A stretch of 15,172 bases of DNA from Stramenopiles sp. TOSAG23-2 (GCA_900128395.1 LT649722.1:1-15172), one strand, 5' to 3'; positions 1 through 9,492 are shown, counted from the first letter of the stretch. Notes: generated by a model from the sequence alone, not told the origin. Translations and numbers: made by a program.

Positions 1-3000
1 AGAATCAAACAAGCAACATTAGATCGAGCATTATTAATATACAAACGTATAGCAAAATTAGCTGAAAATGAGAATGATAATGTTGCATTTAAAGCATTTC
101 AAGGTATTTTAAAAATTGTAAAAGAAGGTAGATGTCCATCAATAAATGCAATAGATGATACATTAGGTAATGCACCATATGCAATAAAAGAACGATCAAT
201 GCATAAAAATTATATTGAACATATACCTATTTATCCAACAGTATTATATGATTTAACTGCGCGTTTTATCAATGCAATTGCACCACGTTTGCATATATTA
301 ATTGCACGTGGAAAAGCATTACCATTAAATACACAATATGTAGTCATTGAAACCATCTCATATATATTACGATTTTTATTAGATATGGGTGTACGTATAC
401 GTTCCGATGAACCATCAAGATATGAATCACCAATTGATTGGAGTATATCCTATGTACAAACAATTGTATTGCCATTATTAAATGTAAATATAAATAACAT
501 GCCTAGTGCTGTACTTGCATCGTCTAATGCTATTTGGAATATATGTTGTTCTAAATTGATGAAATTAAAACGTGTGGAATGGTATCCACATGTTGTAAAT
601 AATTTAATCAAGATGATATTGCAAAAAGATGCAAATTTTCCATATCAAGTTTGTAATAATAATAATAATACAAATTCTTCGTTGTTTACAACTCCAACTG
701 GATTCCCATATCATATAGGAGAAATGATTGATCGTATTGTATGTTGTGCTGAATATATGCCAAAATCAGAATGGTATGTGAAAGTACCATCAATTATTCG
801 TGTTATTGGTAGTATAATCCATGTAAAAAAGCGTCTTGTGATGTTACAACATGTAGTAGATTTAATTATTATCGATATGATGAAGGATAATAACGAAAAA
901 AATACAACCATGAATATATTAACTATATGTTTTCAACAAGATTCATGGTTAAATGCATTAATATATTCACCATTATTACATTTATACAATAATACAAGAA
1001 ATAATACAATGTATAACAACAATAACAACAACAACACGGCAACACCATATTATTTTCGAGAAGAAATTATTTTGTCAATTTTATTATCATGGTGTAAATA
1101 CAATGGTATATACAATAATAAAAAAGACAAACAACAAAATGGAAAATTAAAACAAAAACCAATACGAGTTATACAATCTGTATCAACCGCATTTCAATTA
1201 TTAGATCAATTTTATATATGTTTATCATATAATATACACACTAACAATAGTAATAACGCAAATAAAAAGATTGGCGAATCTTTACGTTCCGCTTTAATAT
1301 CTCACGTATATTTAGATGTCTTTGAAATATGCTTAAAGCATATTATTACAACAAATGATAATAATCCTGATTATGAAACATTTATTGAGAAATTTTATAG
1401 TAATTTCTTAGCAGAAATATTAGAGATAAAAATACAAGAAGAAGAAGACGACAACGAAAATAATAATAATAATAATAATGGTAATAACTATACTGATTAT
1501 GAAACATTTATTGAGAAATTTTATAGTAATTTCTTAGCAGAAATATTAGAGATAAAAATACAAGAAGAAGAAGACGACAACGAAAATAATAATAATAATA
1601 ATAATGGTAATAACTATATGTCATTACCATATCATTTAAAATTAAATATACAAATTCATGGAATGATTCTTATCTTGAAATATATTAATGTCTTCATTGA
1701 TTACAATAATATTCATGATAATGATATCATGGGTAATGCAAATAAAGAAAAACGTGGACAACTTGAACAAGCTATTATTCGTATTTTAAATATTATTGTA
1801 ACAATTACAAATAAAATTGGCAATAATGATGATTATACCACCACCACCAAAAACAACAACAACAACAATAACCATCAACGAATGAAATATTTTTCAAATG
1901 ATCATCTTATTAGTAATATGTATATTTTCATTCCTACATTATTGAAATTTATGAAAAAAGCATTGTTAAAATCGCGTGAGAAACAAACCATTGGAACTCC
2001 ATTAGGATCGCCAATACATCATAATATGATGGGAAATGTAAATATGATTGAAAATATAAATGATTCGATACATAAAGTTATCTATCAACTTGAAGAATCC
2101 AATCGAGTTACAAATAATACTCATAATACCGATGATATTGATGATTTAATGTTGAACGAAGGGACACTTCCAACGCATACATTATCACAAATGTTAAAAA
2201 ATTTAATTAATAATACATCCACTATATTGCTTGGAGCGACTGGTAGTACTTCAGAAAGTACAAATGATATTATAGGTATATTAATTAATGAAGATGATGT
2301 TACTACAACAGGAAATAGATTAGATGGAAATAATCAACAAACAGATAAACAGCATTCAATGATTGGCACTGGTACATTTTATGATCAAATTACTGAATGT
2401 GCATATGATTTAAAGTTGACTCTATGCGATGATTGTAATAATAATAATAACAATAATAATAATAATAATACCTTGTCTATACACAGTGGTATCTTGAAAT
2501 ATTTGTTTCAACTTCAAGATCATATTCAAACGTTTCATGAGGAAGATTCTCATACGATGGAATATAATGATAATCTTACCTTTCGAAAACATTACATTGG
2601 CGATGTAAAAGAAAACGATGAAAGTATTTTACAAGATATTATGAAAAAAAATACAATGATAGAGAAAGAGAATGTATTGAAAGCAAGTTGGATATCATCA
2701 TCTAAATCATTATTTTTAACAAATTATTATAAAAATACGCAGAAAAAAAAGGACGATCCATCACCACCTCCTGGATTAAATATTGACGAGGACATCGATT
2801 ATAAAACATTAAATGGTAGTAGCGATCCGTTAATGATCAGCATGAAACATCAATATTTTCCATTATCAAAACGTTTAACTGTTTCAGTCCGTATAATTAG
2901 TATGATGAATTTTCCATGTTATGGTCCAGTTCATGTACGATTAGCATTATCAAATACTAGAGTATTAACGTTATCCCCTACAGGTATTCAACATACATTT

Positions 3001-4278
3001 GAAGGGACATTATTGCCACGAACGGTATTACAATGGGATACAGTATTTTATGTAAGTGCATTCGATGATGTTACTGTGACTCCATTAGTAAAGTTGGCAT
3101 ATGTACAAACCAGTGATCCATCAACACGTGATGATGCTAAAAAAAGTAATAAAATGGATAAAGACAAAGATGGAAAAGATGTAGATTTAGATAACATGCC
3201 TGAGGAGTATTATTATGATAGTGAAATGGAAGATATGGAAGAAGATAATAATAACAATACGACAAATAATAATAATGATGATAATCATGAAAATGTGCAA
3301 CAATATGTTACAATTTTATGTGAGAAATATGACATATCAAAATGTGATTTCATAACAAGAGGACCAAATTGGATTAAACATTCTGTTGATTCATTTACAT
3401 CACTTTGGATACGTTTAAATCATGTTTTTTTCTCATATGGAGAAGCACATGTACATACAGAACGAACCAAAACACCAGAAGAAATATTAACATTATTAGC
3501 ATGTTGTTCACGTAAATATTTTCGATATCTTGGTATAATACCAGTTGGTCATAATATGATTGGTGGTGGATTTATAGGTACCACATGTGATAACCATTGG
3601 CTTTGCTTTACAGTAACAATTGTAAAAGATCTTTCGTTTGATCAAACAAATAGTAATCATAATAATAATAATACTAGCAACAATGTAGTGCCATTTTCAT
3701 CGATTCAAACTGAAATGATGAATAAAACATTTTCAAAATCACATTTACAACATGTAAACGATACAAAAATATTTAATAAAAATAAAGAAGAAAAGGTAAA
3801 AAAAACAAATAATAATAATAATATGGTTAATACAAATGAAAATATTAAAATATGGAAAGCGCAATTTGAATTTCGTTCAGATAGTAATCATATTTTAAAG
3901 CGTTTAAAAGGTGAAAAATTGTTTCATAATGATAATGGATATTCATTTTCAACGTTTCTTGATAGGATTAGTCATGGGTTGTTTCAAGGATCTTTGCAAC
4001 AGCAACAGCAACGTAGTGATGTTCTTGGTGGAAATGCTAATAATAATAATGATGATGAGATATTTGCATCCTTATTGGAAAGAAAAGATGAATTAATATT
4101 TGAAGTAGATCGTGTAAATAAATTAACAAAACATGATTGTTACAATGGTAATAATGACAATAATGAATTGTTCAATAGTGAAATGTTAGATCAAGCAATG
4201 GTTGGTGAGGAAGGGAATGATGAACGTGATATGGATGATTTATTATTTGTCGTTGGTGAGTTTCATAAGACCATGTAA
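1..4278 (+). CDS. TPLATE-like TSET complex subunit (partial, 5' end outside window)
   Basis: The frame is open from base 1, with 66 codons before the first Met at 199, so the gene continues upstream; 1425 residues are visible. TPLATE is the large adaptin-like subunit of TSET, a coat complex related to AP and COPI that works in plasma-membrane trafficking and endocytosis. From recalled Arabidopsis TPLATE I see matching landmarks in order: an alpha-solenoid segment with VAFKAF (about residue 30) and LIARGKALPL (about 100), GSSDP opening a beta-sandwich (939-943), a VTILCEKYDIS strand (about 1100), and a platform-like segment with GGGFIG (about 1188) followed by LCFTVTIV. Arabidopsis TPLATE is about 1180 residues; this copy is longer because of Asn runs and an acidic loop, and it lacks roughly the first 190-200 residues. 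Residues 456-540 hold a perfect 42-residue duplication. The C-terminal tail is acidic. No introns are evident. The family call rests on recalled alignment; another TSET/AP-type large subunit is the alternative. Confidence 0.8.
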   Translation, partial: RIKQATLDRALLIYKRIAKLAENENDNVAFKAFQGILKIVKEGRCPSINAIDDTLGNAPYAIKERSMHKNYIEHIPIYPTVLYDLTARFINAIAPRLHILIARGKALPLNTQYVVIETISYILRFLLDMGVRIRSDEPSRYESPIDWSISYVQTIVLPLLNVNINNMPSAVLASSNAIWNICCSKLMKLKRVEWYPHVVNNLIKMILQKDANFPYQVCNNNNNTNSSLFTTPTGFPYHIGEMIDRIVCCAEYMPKSEWYVKVPSIIRVIGSIIHVKKRLVMLQHVVDLIIIDMMKDNNEKNTTMNILTICFQQDSWLNALIYSPLLHLYNNTRNNTMYNNNNNNNTATPYYFREEIILSILLSWCKYNGIYNNKKDKQQNGKLKQKPIRVIQSVSTAFQLLDQFYICLSYNIHTNNSNNANKKIGESLRSALISHVYLDVFEICLKHIITTNDNNPDYETFIEKFYSNFLAEILEIKIQEEEDDNENNNNNNNGNNYTDYETFIEKFYSNFLAEILEIKIQEEEDDNENNNNNNNGNNYMSLPYHLKLNIQIHGMILILKYINVFIDYNNIHDNDIMGNANKEKRGQLEQAIIRILNIIVTITNKIGNNDDYTTTTKNNNNNNNHQRMKYFSNDHLISNMYIFIPTLLKFMKKALLKSREKQTIGTPLGSPIHHNMMGNVNMIENINDSIHKVIYQLEESNRVTNNTHNTDDIDDLMLNEGTLPTHTLSQMLKNLINNTSTILLGATGSTSESTNDIIGILINEDDVTTTGNRLDGNNQQTDKQHSMIGTGTFYDQITECAYDLKLTLCDDCNNNNNNNNNNNTLSIHSGILKYLFQLQDHIQTFHEEDSHTMEYNDNLTFRKHYIGDVKENDESILQDIMKKNTMIEKENVLKASWISSSKSLFLTNYYKNTQKKKDDPSPPPGLNIDEDIDYKTLNGSSDPLMISMKHQYFPLSKRLTVSVRIISMMNFPCYGPVHVRLALSNTRVLTLSPTGIQHTFEGTLLPRTVLQWDTVFYVSAFDDVTVTPLVKLAYVQTSDPSTRDDAKKSNKMDKDKDGKDVDLDNMPEEYYYDSEMEDMEEDNNNNTTNNNNDDNHENVQQYVTILCEKYDISKCDFITRGPNWIKHSVDSFTSLWIRLNHVFFSYGEAHVHTERTKTPEEILTLLACCSRKYFRYLGIIPVGHNMIGGGFIGTTCDNHWLCFTVTIVKDLSFDQTNSNHNNNNTSNNVVPFSSIQTEMMNKTFSKSHLQHVNDTKIFNKNKEEKVKKTNNNNNMVNTNENIKIWKAQFEFRSDSNHILKRLKGEKLFHNDNGYSFSTFLDRISHGLFQGSLQQQQQRSDVLGGNANNNNDDEIFASLLERKDELIFEVDRVNKLTKHDCYNGNNDNNELFNSEMLDQAMVGEEGNDERDMDDLLFVVGEFHKTM
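1367..1618 (+). repeat. Perfect 126-bp in-frame tandem duplication inside the TPLATE-like gene
   Basis: Copy 1 is 1367-1492 and copy 2 is 1493-1618. I compared them base by base and found no difference, including the (AAT)n tract. The period is 126 bp, or 42 codons, so the frame is kept. Each copy encodes a helical segment (FIEKFYSNFLAEILEIKIQ), an acidic stretch and a poly-Asn run ending NNGNNY. The bases just outside (C at 1366, A at 1492) differ, which fixes the edge. Confidence 0.97.
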
Positions 4279-5424
4279 GACGTAGACGATGAAAGTACTA
4301 GTGCGGAAAGTGTGCGCAATGTGAGTCCATGTTTATGTATTGCAATGAGTTTTTTTTTTTGGTGTGAAAGGCGATATGAAAAGAAGGATAGGGAGTGTAC
4401 GCAATGTGAGTCCATATTTATGTAATGCACACAAGCAACGTTTGTTTTTTTTTTTGGTGAAAGGGAGATGATATTGAGAGGTGATGGTACTATAAGTTAC
4501 TCGGTCAAGCTTCACACTATAAATGGTAATGTCTCGTCTTCTACGTCTTGCTTCTCTCTCCTTTTTAAAAAATGCAGCACAAGGGGCGAAGTGCGAAGTG
4601 GCGTAAATCTTACGAGTAGTAAGAATATTACGATAGTTATTTAGTCCTTTCATTCAGTTTTCCGAGTTCCGAGTACAATTATTACTTTTATTAGTGTAGT
4701 TTACATGCTGTTTTACTCGTACGTACCTGTTTTTCCTGCATTTACCTTTTTATACGATTGTTTCCTCTACTGTTTTTTGCTTTTTGCTTTTACTACGAAC
4801 TCCCTTCGTATTATTGTACTTACTTTAAATAAATGTAATATGTGTGTGAGTCACCTCTCGTCACCTTCTGGTTTTTGGGGCATAAAAATAACTGGTTAGC
4901 ATAGGAATATCACCTCTGTGCCCCGCGGCGTGAAAACACTGAAAAATCATAAAAAATCAACTAAAAATCGGTATTTATTGATGATATTACATCACTTGTT
5001 GTTGTAAATGTCAACCAATACGTATATACATTGAAAAGACACGTTCATATACATCGTAGTGTTCTTCCTCATATTTTGTTTAGAATCTTATAGATAGTTG
5101 ACCAAGTGCAATTGTTTTTTTTTTGTTTTTTATGATAGTAATTTTTTAGAAAATAAACACATCATATTAAAACATTTTGTTAATAATAGTAAAATTAGCA
5201 TAAAATAAGTGGGTTGGAAAGGTTAGTCACACTTTATATATTAGTTTTTATATAGATAGATTTCACAACAATATATAGATTAACATCTTCATTGTAATAT
5301 ATATATACATACATAGATACACACACTTACACACGTACAATAGATCATCGAATAGAAATACGATATAGATCATTTTGATATACATAATACTTTCATTTTT
5401 GTCATTATATTATACTTAAATATT
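4279..5424. other. Intergenic region, no gene recognised
   Basis: About 1.15 kb between the TPLATE-like gene and the small MGNCS gene. It holds an 85-bp imperfect direct repeat (4309-4470), T runs, and a possible 6-bp hairpin pairing ggggca (4877-4882) with tgcccc (4919-4924). The last 200 bases before 5425 are TA-rich (4-8 bp ATAT and ACAC runs), as expected of a promoter/5'UTR here. Short open frames at 4333-4653 (-) and 4705-4899 (+) lack the codon bias and low-complexity signature of the real genes. Confidence 0.6.
4309..4470 (+). repeat. Imperfect direct repeat, 85-bp offset
   Basis: Copies start at 4309 and 4394. The cores are near-identical: the bases around cgcaatgtgagtccat, then a TTATGTA-TGCA block, then 10-12 T, then ggtg..aaagg. 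They sit directly after the stop codon of the TPLATE-like gene, so this is a duplicated 3'UTR or downstream segment. Confidence 0.8.
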
Positions 5425-5640
5425 ATGGGTAATTGCAGTACAAGAGAAGATAAAGGTAGTGGTGGAAAAGGTGGTAGTAGTAGTAGTAGTAATATTAAAA
5501 ATAACCATGTAAGCCAGCAAAAAGATGCATTTGGTGGAAAAAGTGGGGAACAATCTTTAGGATTCAAACCACCTATTGTATTAAAGGTGTCTGAAATCGT
5601 GCGTCCCGATAATTATAGAATCAAAAGTAATAAAGCATAA
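5425..5640 (+). CDS. Small protein with N-terminal dual-acylation motif (MGNCST), function unknown
   Basis: A 71-residue ORF ending in TAA. After Met removal the N-terminus reads G-N-C-S-T. This fits the N-myristoyltransferase pattern (Gly1, small residues, Ser/Thr at position 5), with an adjacent Cys that could be palmitoylated, so the peptide is expected on the plasma or an internal membrane. Residues 9-30 are a Gly/Ser linker (GSGGKGGSSSSS). Residues 31-71 are Lys-rich and end in a short segment PPIVLKVSEIVRPDNYRI. The codons are strongly A/T-ending, as in neighbouring genes, and the upstream 100 bases look like a local 5'UTR. I recognise no family. The kinase fragment at 10975-11394 has the same kind of N-terminus (MGCGSSSSK) but is otherwise unlike it. 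A downstream exon cannot be excluded. Confidence 0.6.
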   Translation: MGNCSTREDKGSGGKGGSSSSSNIKNNHVSQQKDAFGGKSGEQSLGFKPPIVLKVSEIVRPDNYRIKSNKA

Positions 5641-5969
5641 AACAATTATATACGCGATGTGTATATATATAAACGTCATATAATTAGACAAAGATTAATT
5701 GAACGATGATGGAAGTGAAGGAGTGGGAGGACAACCCTGGATACACTTGTACCACTTTTGAGTAAAAAATATAAATTAGACAAAAAGAGAGAGTAGCCGT
5801 AACGACAATAATCAGTTATAAAATCTAATATACATCACTTTTTACAACTCCCAAAAGATATATTTTGAAATTTGTTTATAATTGTTTAAAACACGTATGA
5901 AACCGTAAAGCGTATCGCCCTTCGCTTCACCCTCTCACCACCTCATATGATTACAACATTATTATACAC
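5641..5969. other. Convergent intergenic region
   Basis: This 329-bp gap lies between the 3' ends of the MGNCS gene (+) and the Ask1-like gene (-). I see A/T-rich 3'UTR-like sequence and no recognisable RNA gene or element. A 19-codon frame at 5706-5765 (MMEVKEWEDN...) is more GC-rich than its surroundings but is too short to call. Confidence 0.5.
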
Positions 5970-7874
5970 CTACTCACGGCATTGCCAATAGATCTTCTGT
6001 CTAAATTGAAATGGGCGTAATAAACGATGTTGTACTAATGTTTCAAGCAACAATTCCACCATAGGACGTTTTAAATGTGGTACATGTTTTAATATTTGTT
6101 CCAAGGACATGGCACCTGCGATACGATCAGTGGATGTTGTTTTCTTTTGATTACTAATACTTGCAAAGGAACTATATACTTCTGTAATACTAATTGCACC
6201 TTTTCCAGTTTGAAAGGTAGATGGAAATAATGATAAATCAAAATCAGGTGCTGGTGTACCATCATCAATAGATTCTTCCAATGCTAATGCCATTGCTTCA
6301 ATATCTAAATCAGGTAATGGAGACGATTGAATACTACTTGTATTGCCATAATCATCGATATTAAAACTAGATAGGTTACTATCATCATTGTTATTGGATG
6401 TATTATTATTATTATCTTGGTCTTGATTATTATTACTAATAATGTCATTACCAATACTAGTAATACTATTCCGTCGACTACTTGATTGTGAACCTGTTGC
6501 TATTCGATGTGATAATGGAGTTCCAAAATTAAATGGTGATGCAGTGATATTCATACTATTATTCATATTCCTTATTGATGTCATCATTAATGATGAAACA
6601 TTGCTTGAATCGTTGTTATTATTATTATTATCATCAGTACTAGTATCAACAATATTACTTAGATTTAAATTAATACTAATATTCGACATATTATTGCTAC
6701 TACTACCAGTATTGTTATTGTCAATGGCATCATCTTCTTCATCTTCCTCCTCCTTGTTAGTATTACGACTATTTTTTTTACCAGCACCAGCACTTGGTGA
6801 CGATGCAATTAAATTATTATTATTAGACGTATCACTATCAATTGGTGTTGCAGAATATTTTCCTATTAATGGTGAATTCAATCCAGGTGTTTTTGGTGAA
6901 TTTAATGATGATGTATTCAATGATGTATTATTATTGTTATTGTTTTTACGTATGGAAGACGGAGACGTTGATAATTGTTGTATTGCACTATTGTTTGTAC
7001 GATTTGTTTCTGCGGAGGAAGAACTTTCCCATCTTCTATCATTTAATCCTTTTATCAATGGTGTTTTAATTGAACTTTGTAATTTTCGTATAGCACTCCA
7101 ACGTGTTTCACTTTGATTGGAAGAACTTACTTCACTACCACCATGATGTGGCGTTGACATAATAATACTATTATTGTTTATTAAAATAGTTGTTTTTGTT
7201 TTAATACCACTTAAGGATGGTGTTGCATCGTCATCGTCGTCAGTCATCATGTTTGTATCTGTTATGTTGTTAGTTGTTTGTCCCGTGTTGTATAGATAAA
7301 TAAGAGAAAACTTACTTGATTTATGTTTAATAAGTGGTGTTTGCATCTTATTACTATCGATATTATTATTTGAACTATCACTCATCATAGAGTCATTATT
7401 ATTATTGTTATTGCTACTACTATTTGATGAAGATTGACGATGACGTAAGAAATGTGTTGTTTTTGGTGGTGACATATTCATGGAAAAGTTCAATCCAGCA
7501 TTGGAAAATGTAGATGTATTTAAATCATCGTTCTCATTTCTTGGTGTTGTCTTCAATTTCTTTGCACTTGATTCATTATCCATGGATGTAGAAGAGGATG
7601 AACGTTTCTTATTATTATTATTACTACTTCCAGCACCATCATGGTCATCATCATTTTTTTTCAAATCACTTGTATCATTATTAAAACTATGAAAAAAACG
7701 TTTCCAAATTTTCAAACCACTATGTACATCATTTATGTTCTTACCAAACTCTTGTACTTTTGATAGTAATTCCATTGATGCTTCATGTGCTTCTGAGAAA
7801 TTATCATCGATTTTTTGCAAGGTATTTGTAATTTTTTGATCCAATATATCTACTTCATCGTTAATGGTACTCAT
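5970..7874 (-). CDS. Ask1-like subunit of the DASH/Dam1 kinetochore complex
   Basis: Ask1 is part of the DASH ring that couples kinetochores to microtubule plus ends. The N-terminal 70 residues carry the family signature: a helical stretch with LQKIDDNFSEAHEAS, then a second helix ending in SGLKIWKRFFHSF. This matches the fungal Ask1 pattern (LQ-ID-NFS-AH ... W-G-K-FWK-FF) in spacing and residues. A long disordered middle is rich in Asn/Ser and holds many proline-directed sites (SPPK, TPLIK twice, SPKTPG); yeast Ask1 is a Cdk1 target, so cell-cycle phosphorylation is likely. The last about 94 residues are again ordered (LSLFPSTF ... SLEQILKHVPHL ... ELLLETLVQHRLLRPF ... KIYW) and look like a winged helix. 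I chose the Met at 7874 rather than 7901 because MNFFLFCSN precedes the conserved region without resembling it. The stop is TAG. A 57-nt candidate intron lies at 7315-7259. Confidence 0.72.
   Translation of the reverse strand: MSTINDEVDILDQKITNTLQKIDDNFSEAHEASMELLSKVQEFGKNINDVHSGLKIWKRFFHSFNNDTSDLKKNDDDHDGAGSSNNNNKKRSSSSTSMDNESSAKKLKTTPRNENDDLNTSTFSNAGLNFSMNMSPPKTTHFLRHRQSSSNSSSNNNNNNDSMMSDSSNNNIDSNKMQTPLIKHKSSKFSLIYLYNTGQTTNNITDTNMMTDDDDDATPSLSGIKTKTTILINNNSIIMSTPHHGGSEVSSSNQSETRWSAIRKLQSSIKTPLIKGLNDRRWESSSSAETNRTNNSAIQQLSTSPSSIRKNNNNNNTSLNTSSLNSPKTPGLNSPLIGKYSATPIDSDTSNNNNLIASSPSAGAGKKNSRNTNKEEEDEEDDAIDNNNTGSSSNNMSNISINLNLSNIVDTSTDDNNNNNNDSSNVSSLMMTSIRNMNNSMNITASPFNFGTPLSHRIATGSQSSSRRNSITSIGNDIISNNNQDQDNNNNTSNNNDDSNLSSFNIDDYGNTSSIQSSPLPDLDIEAMALALEESIDDGTPAPDFDLSLFPSTFQTGKGAISITEVYSSFASISNQKKTTSTDRIAGAMSLEQILKHVPHLKRPMVELLLETLVQHRLLRPFQFRQKIYWQCRE
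7259..7315 (-). other. Candidate 57-nt intron in the Ask1-like gene
   Basis: On the minus strand the segment begins GTAAGT, contains ACTAAC (a branch-point match) 13-18 nt before its end, and finishes in CAG-like ATAACAG. It is 57 nt, a multiple of three, and has no in-frame stop, so a plain ORF reads through it as KFSLIYLYNTGQTTNNIT. That hydrophobic/aromatic insert is out of place in a Ser/Asn/Asp-rich disordered region, which supports an intron. Splicing would join K-S to N-T-N-M-M. Confidence 0.6.
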
Positions 7875-8779
7875 GTTTGAACAAAACAAAAAAAAATTCA
7901 AATATATTTTTTAATTTTTTAAAAAAATTGAGGTGAAATTAAAATGTTGAATTACAAAAAAAAAAATATGTATCGAAAAACTTTTTATAAAATATGTTTC
8001 AATGCTTGTGGTGGTTATTATATATTTAAATTAGATACGTATACCTTGTAACTCGATGTATTATATTATATATATATATATACAAATCGAAAAAACATTT
8101 TGTGATACACACATACTATATATATATATAGGTATATATATTTTGAATTTTTTATGATAAAATATGCATTTTGTTGACCCTTTTCGGTATTCTAATTTCC
8201 CTTTCAAGTATAATTATGTGTCATTCGATAGGAAAAATGAAGATTTTAAGTATTTTTTTGTGTTTTAAGTATTTTAGTAGTTTTTGTTTTTTACAGTATT
8301 CTAATTTCCACTTCCAAGTATAATTTATGTGTCATTCGATAGGGTAAAATGAGATTTTTTATTTTTTTTAAGTGTTTTAAGTATTTTGTGCGTTTTTGTT
8401 TTTTATAGTATTCTAATTTCCACTTTCAAGTATAATTTATGTGTCATTCGATAGCTGGATAGCGTGGAAATCGATCGTGTGTCCAATCTTCTTCTAATTT
8501 TGCACATTTCAACCAAATATATATATATATATATAAAAAGATAGAACAAATATAAGAAAATCAAAGATCACTTCTTTGCATCAATTTTTACCCGTCATTC
8601 ATTAAACACGGCCATAAATTCTGTGTAGGAAAAGCGTTCATACCATATACACGTGTATGTTTTATTTAAAAAAAAAATTTTTATCATTTTTAAAAATTTT
8701 AATTAATTAATTAAATTCCTAAAAAAAAAAAAAACTCAATAAAATAATTCAACCCCAATTATATACACCAAAAAAAAAC
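7875..8779. promoter_or_regulatory. Shared divergent upstream region of the Ask1-like and CoA-transferase genes
   Basis: About 900 bp separate two divergently transcribed genes. The region holds (AT)n tracts (around 8066-8082, 8118-8132, 8516-8535), a 2.4-copy tandem repeat (8187-8454), and a long A-run leader just before the ATG at 8780. No individual promoter element can be named with confidence. Confidence 0.5.
8187..8454 (+). repeat. Tandem repeat, unit 109-112 bp, about 2.4 copies
   Basis: Units start at 8187, 8296 and 8408 with the same gtattctaatttcc block. This is followed by a TTCAAGTATAAT-TATGTGTCATTCGATAG block and then a T-rich half (AAGTATTTT ... TTTTTGTTTTTTA-AG). The third copy stops after ...CATTCGATAG at 8454. 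Differences are mostly single substitutions and T-run length changes. The T-tract plus AG end of each unit resembles a 3' splice site. There is no coding capacity. Confidence 0.9.
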
Positions 8780-9492
8780 ATGTCACGCGCCATTTTAAAC
8801 ATATTAAAACGAAATACTACTGCTAATACATCCCCATCCTCCTCCAATATATGGAATGTCAATACAACCGAACCTGGGCCATTAAAAAATGTACGTGTAG
8901 TTGATGTATGTGAAGTTATATCTGGTCCATATACATCTGGTTTACTAGCTGATTTAGGTGCAGATGTTATTAAAATTGAAAAAACAAATGGAGTTGGTGA
9001 TTCCTTCCGACTTTCACAACCGCGTGGTCCAAAAGTCAATGATGAAAGTTCACCACATCATAATGAAACCATTGGTATGGCATTTGCAATCGCAAATCGT
9101 GGAAAACGTTCAATAGCATTGAATTTACAAGAGAAAAAAGGTATAGACATATTAAAACAAATTGTAAAAGATGCAGACGTCTTTGTACAAAATTGGAGAC
9201 CAGGTGTAGCTGGACGTCTTGGTGTTAACTATGATGAATTAAAAAAAATCAATCCAAAATTAATTTATCTATCAATATCTGGATATGGTCAAACTGGTCC
9301 ATATGTTAAAAAGAAAGTATATGATTCCGTGATACAAGCACAAATTGGCATGGCAAATATTAATGGGACTGGTAATGGACAAAATGAACCACGTGCACCA
9401 CAATTATTACCAAATGCCGTGATCGATAAAACTACATCACATACTGCAGTACATGCAATCCTTGCAGCTTTATACGCACGGGATGCATCAGG

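Noticed and set aside
4333-4899. Open frames of 106 codons (-, 4333-4653) and 64 codons (+, 4705-4899)
   Set aside because: They arise in the duplicated T-run flank, show no family pattern, and do not share the codon habits of the real genes.
4877-4924. Possible small structured RNA (ggggca/tgcccc pairing)
   Set aside because: Only a 6-bp stem around a 36-base AU-rich loop, with no box C/D, H/ACA or snRNA motif.
5690-5765. Second exon for the MGNCS gene ending KEWEDNPGYTCTTFE
   Set aside because: An in-frame TGA sits just upstream of the ATG, and no convincing donor/acceptor pair joins it to the 71-residue ORF.
6442-7116. Long plus-strand open frame (224 codons) opposite the Ask1-like gene
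   Set aside because: It is the mirror of poly-Asn/Ser codons (Leu/Val/Ile/Ser runs on the opposite strand). It has no domain, and the minus-strand frame carries the conserved ends.
7125-7130. Second GTAAGT (minus strand) in the Ask1-like gene
   Set aside because: No branch point or acceptor at a sensible distance, and the residues around it (SEVSSSNQSETRW) are typical of the disordered coding region.
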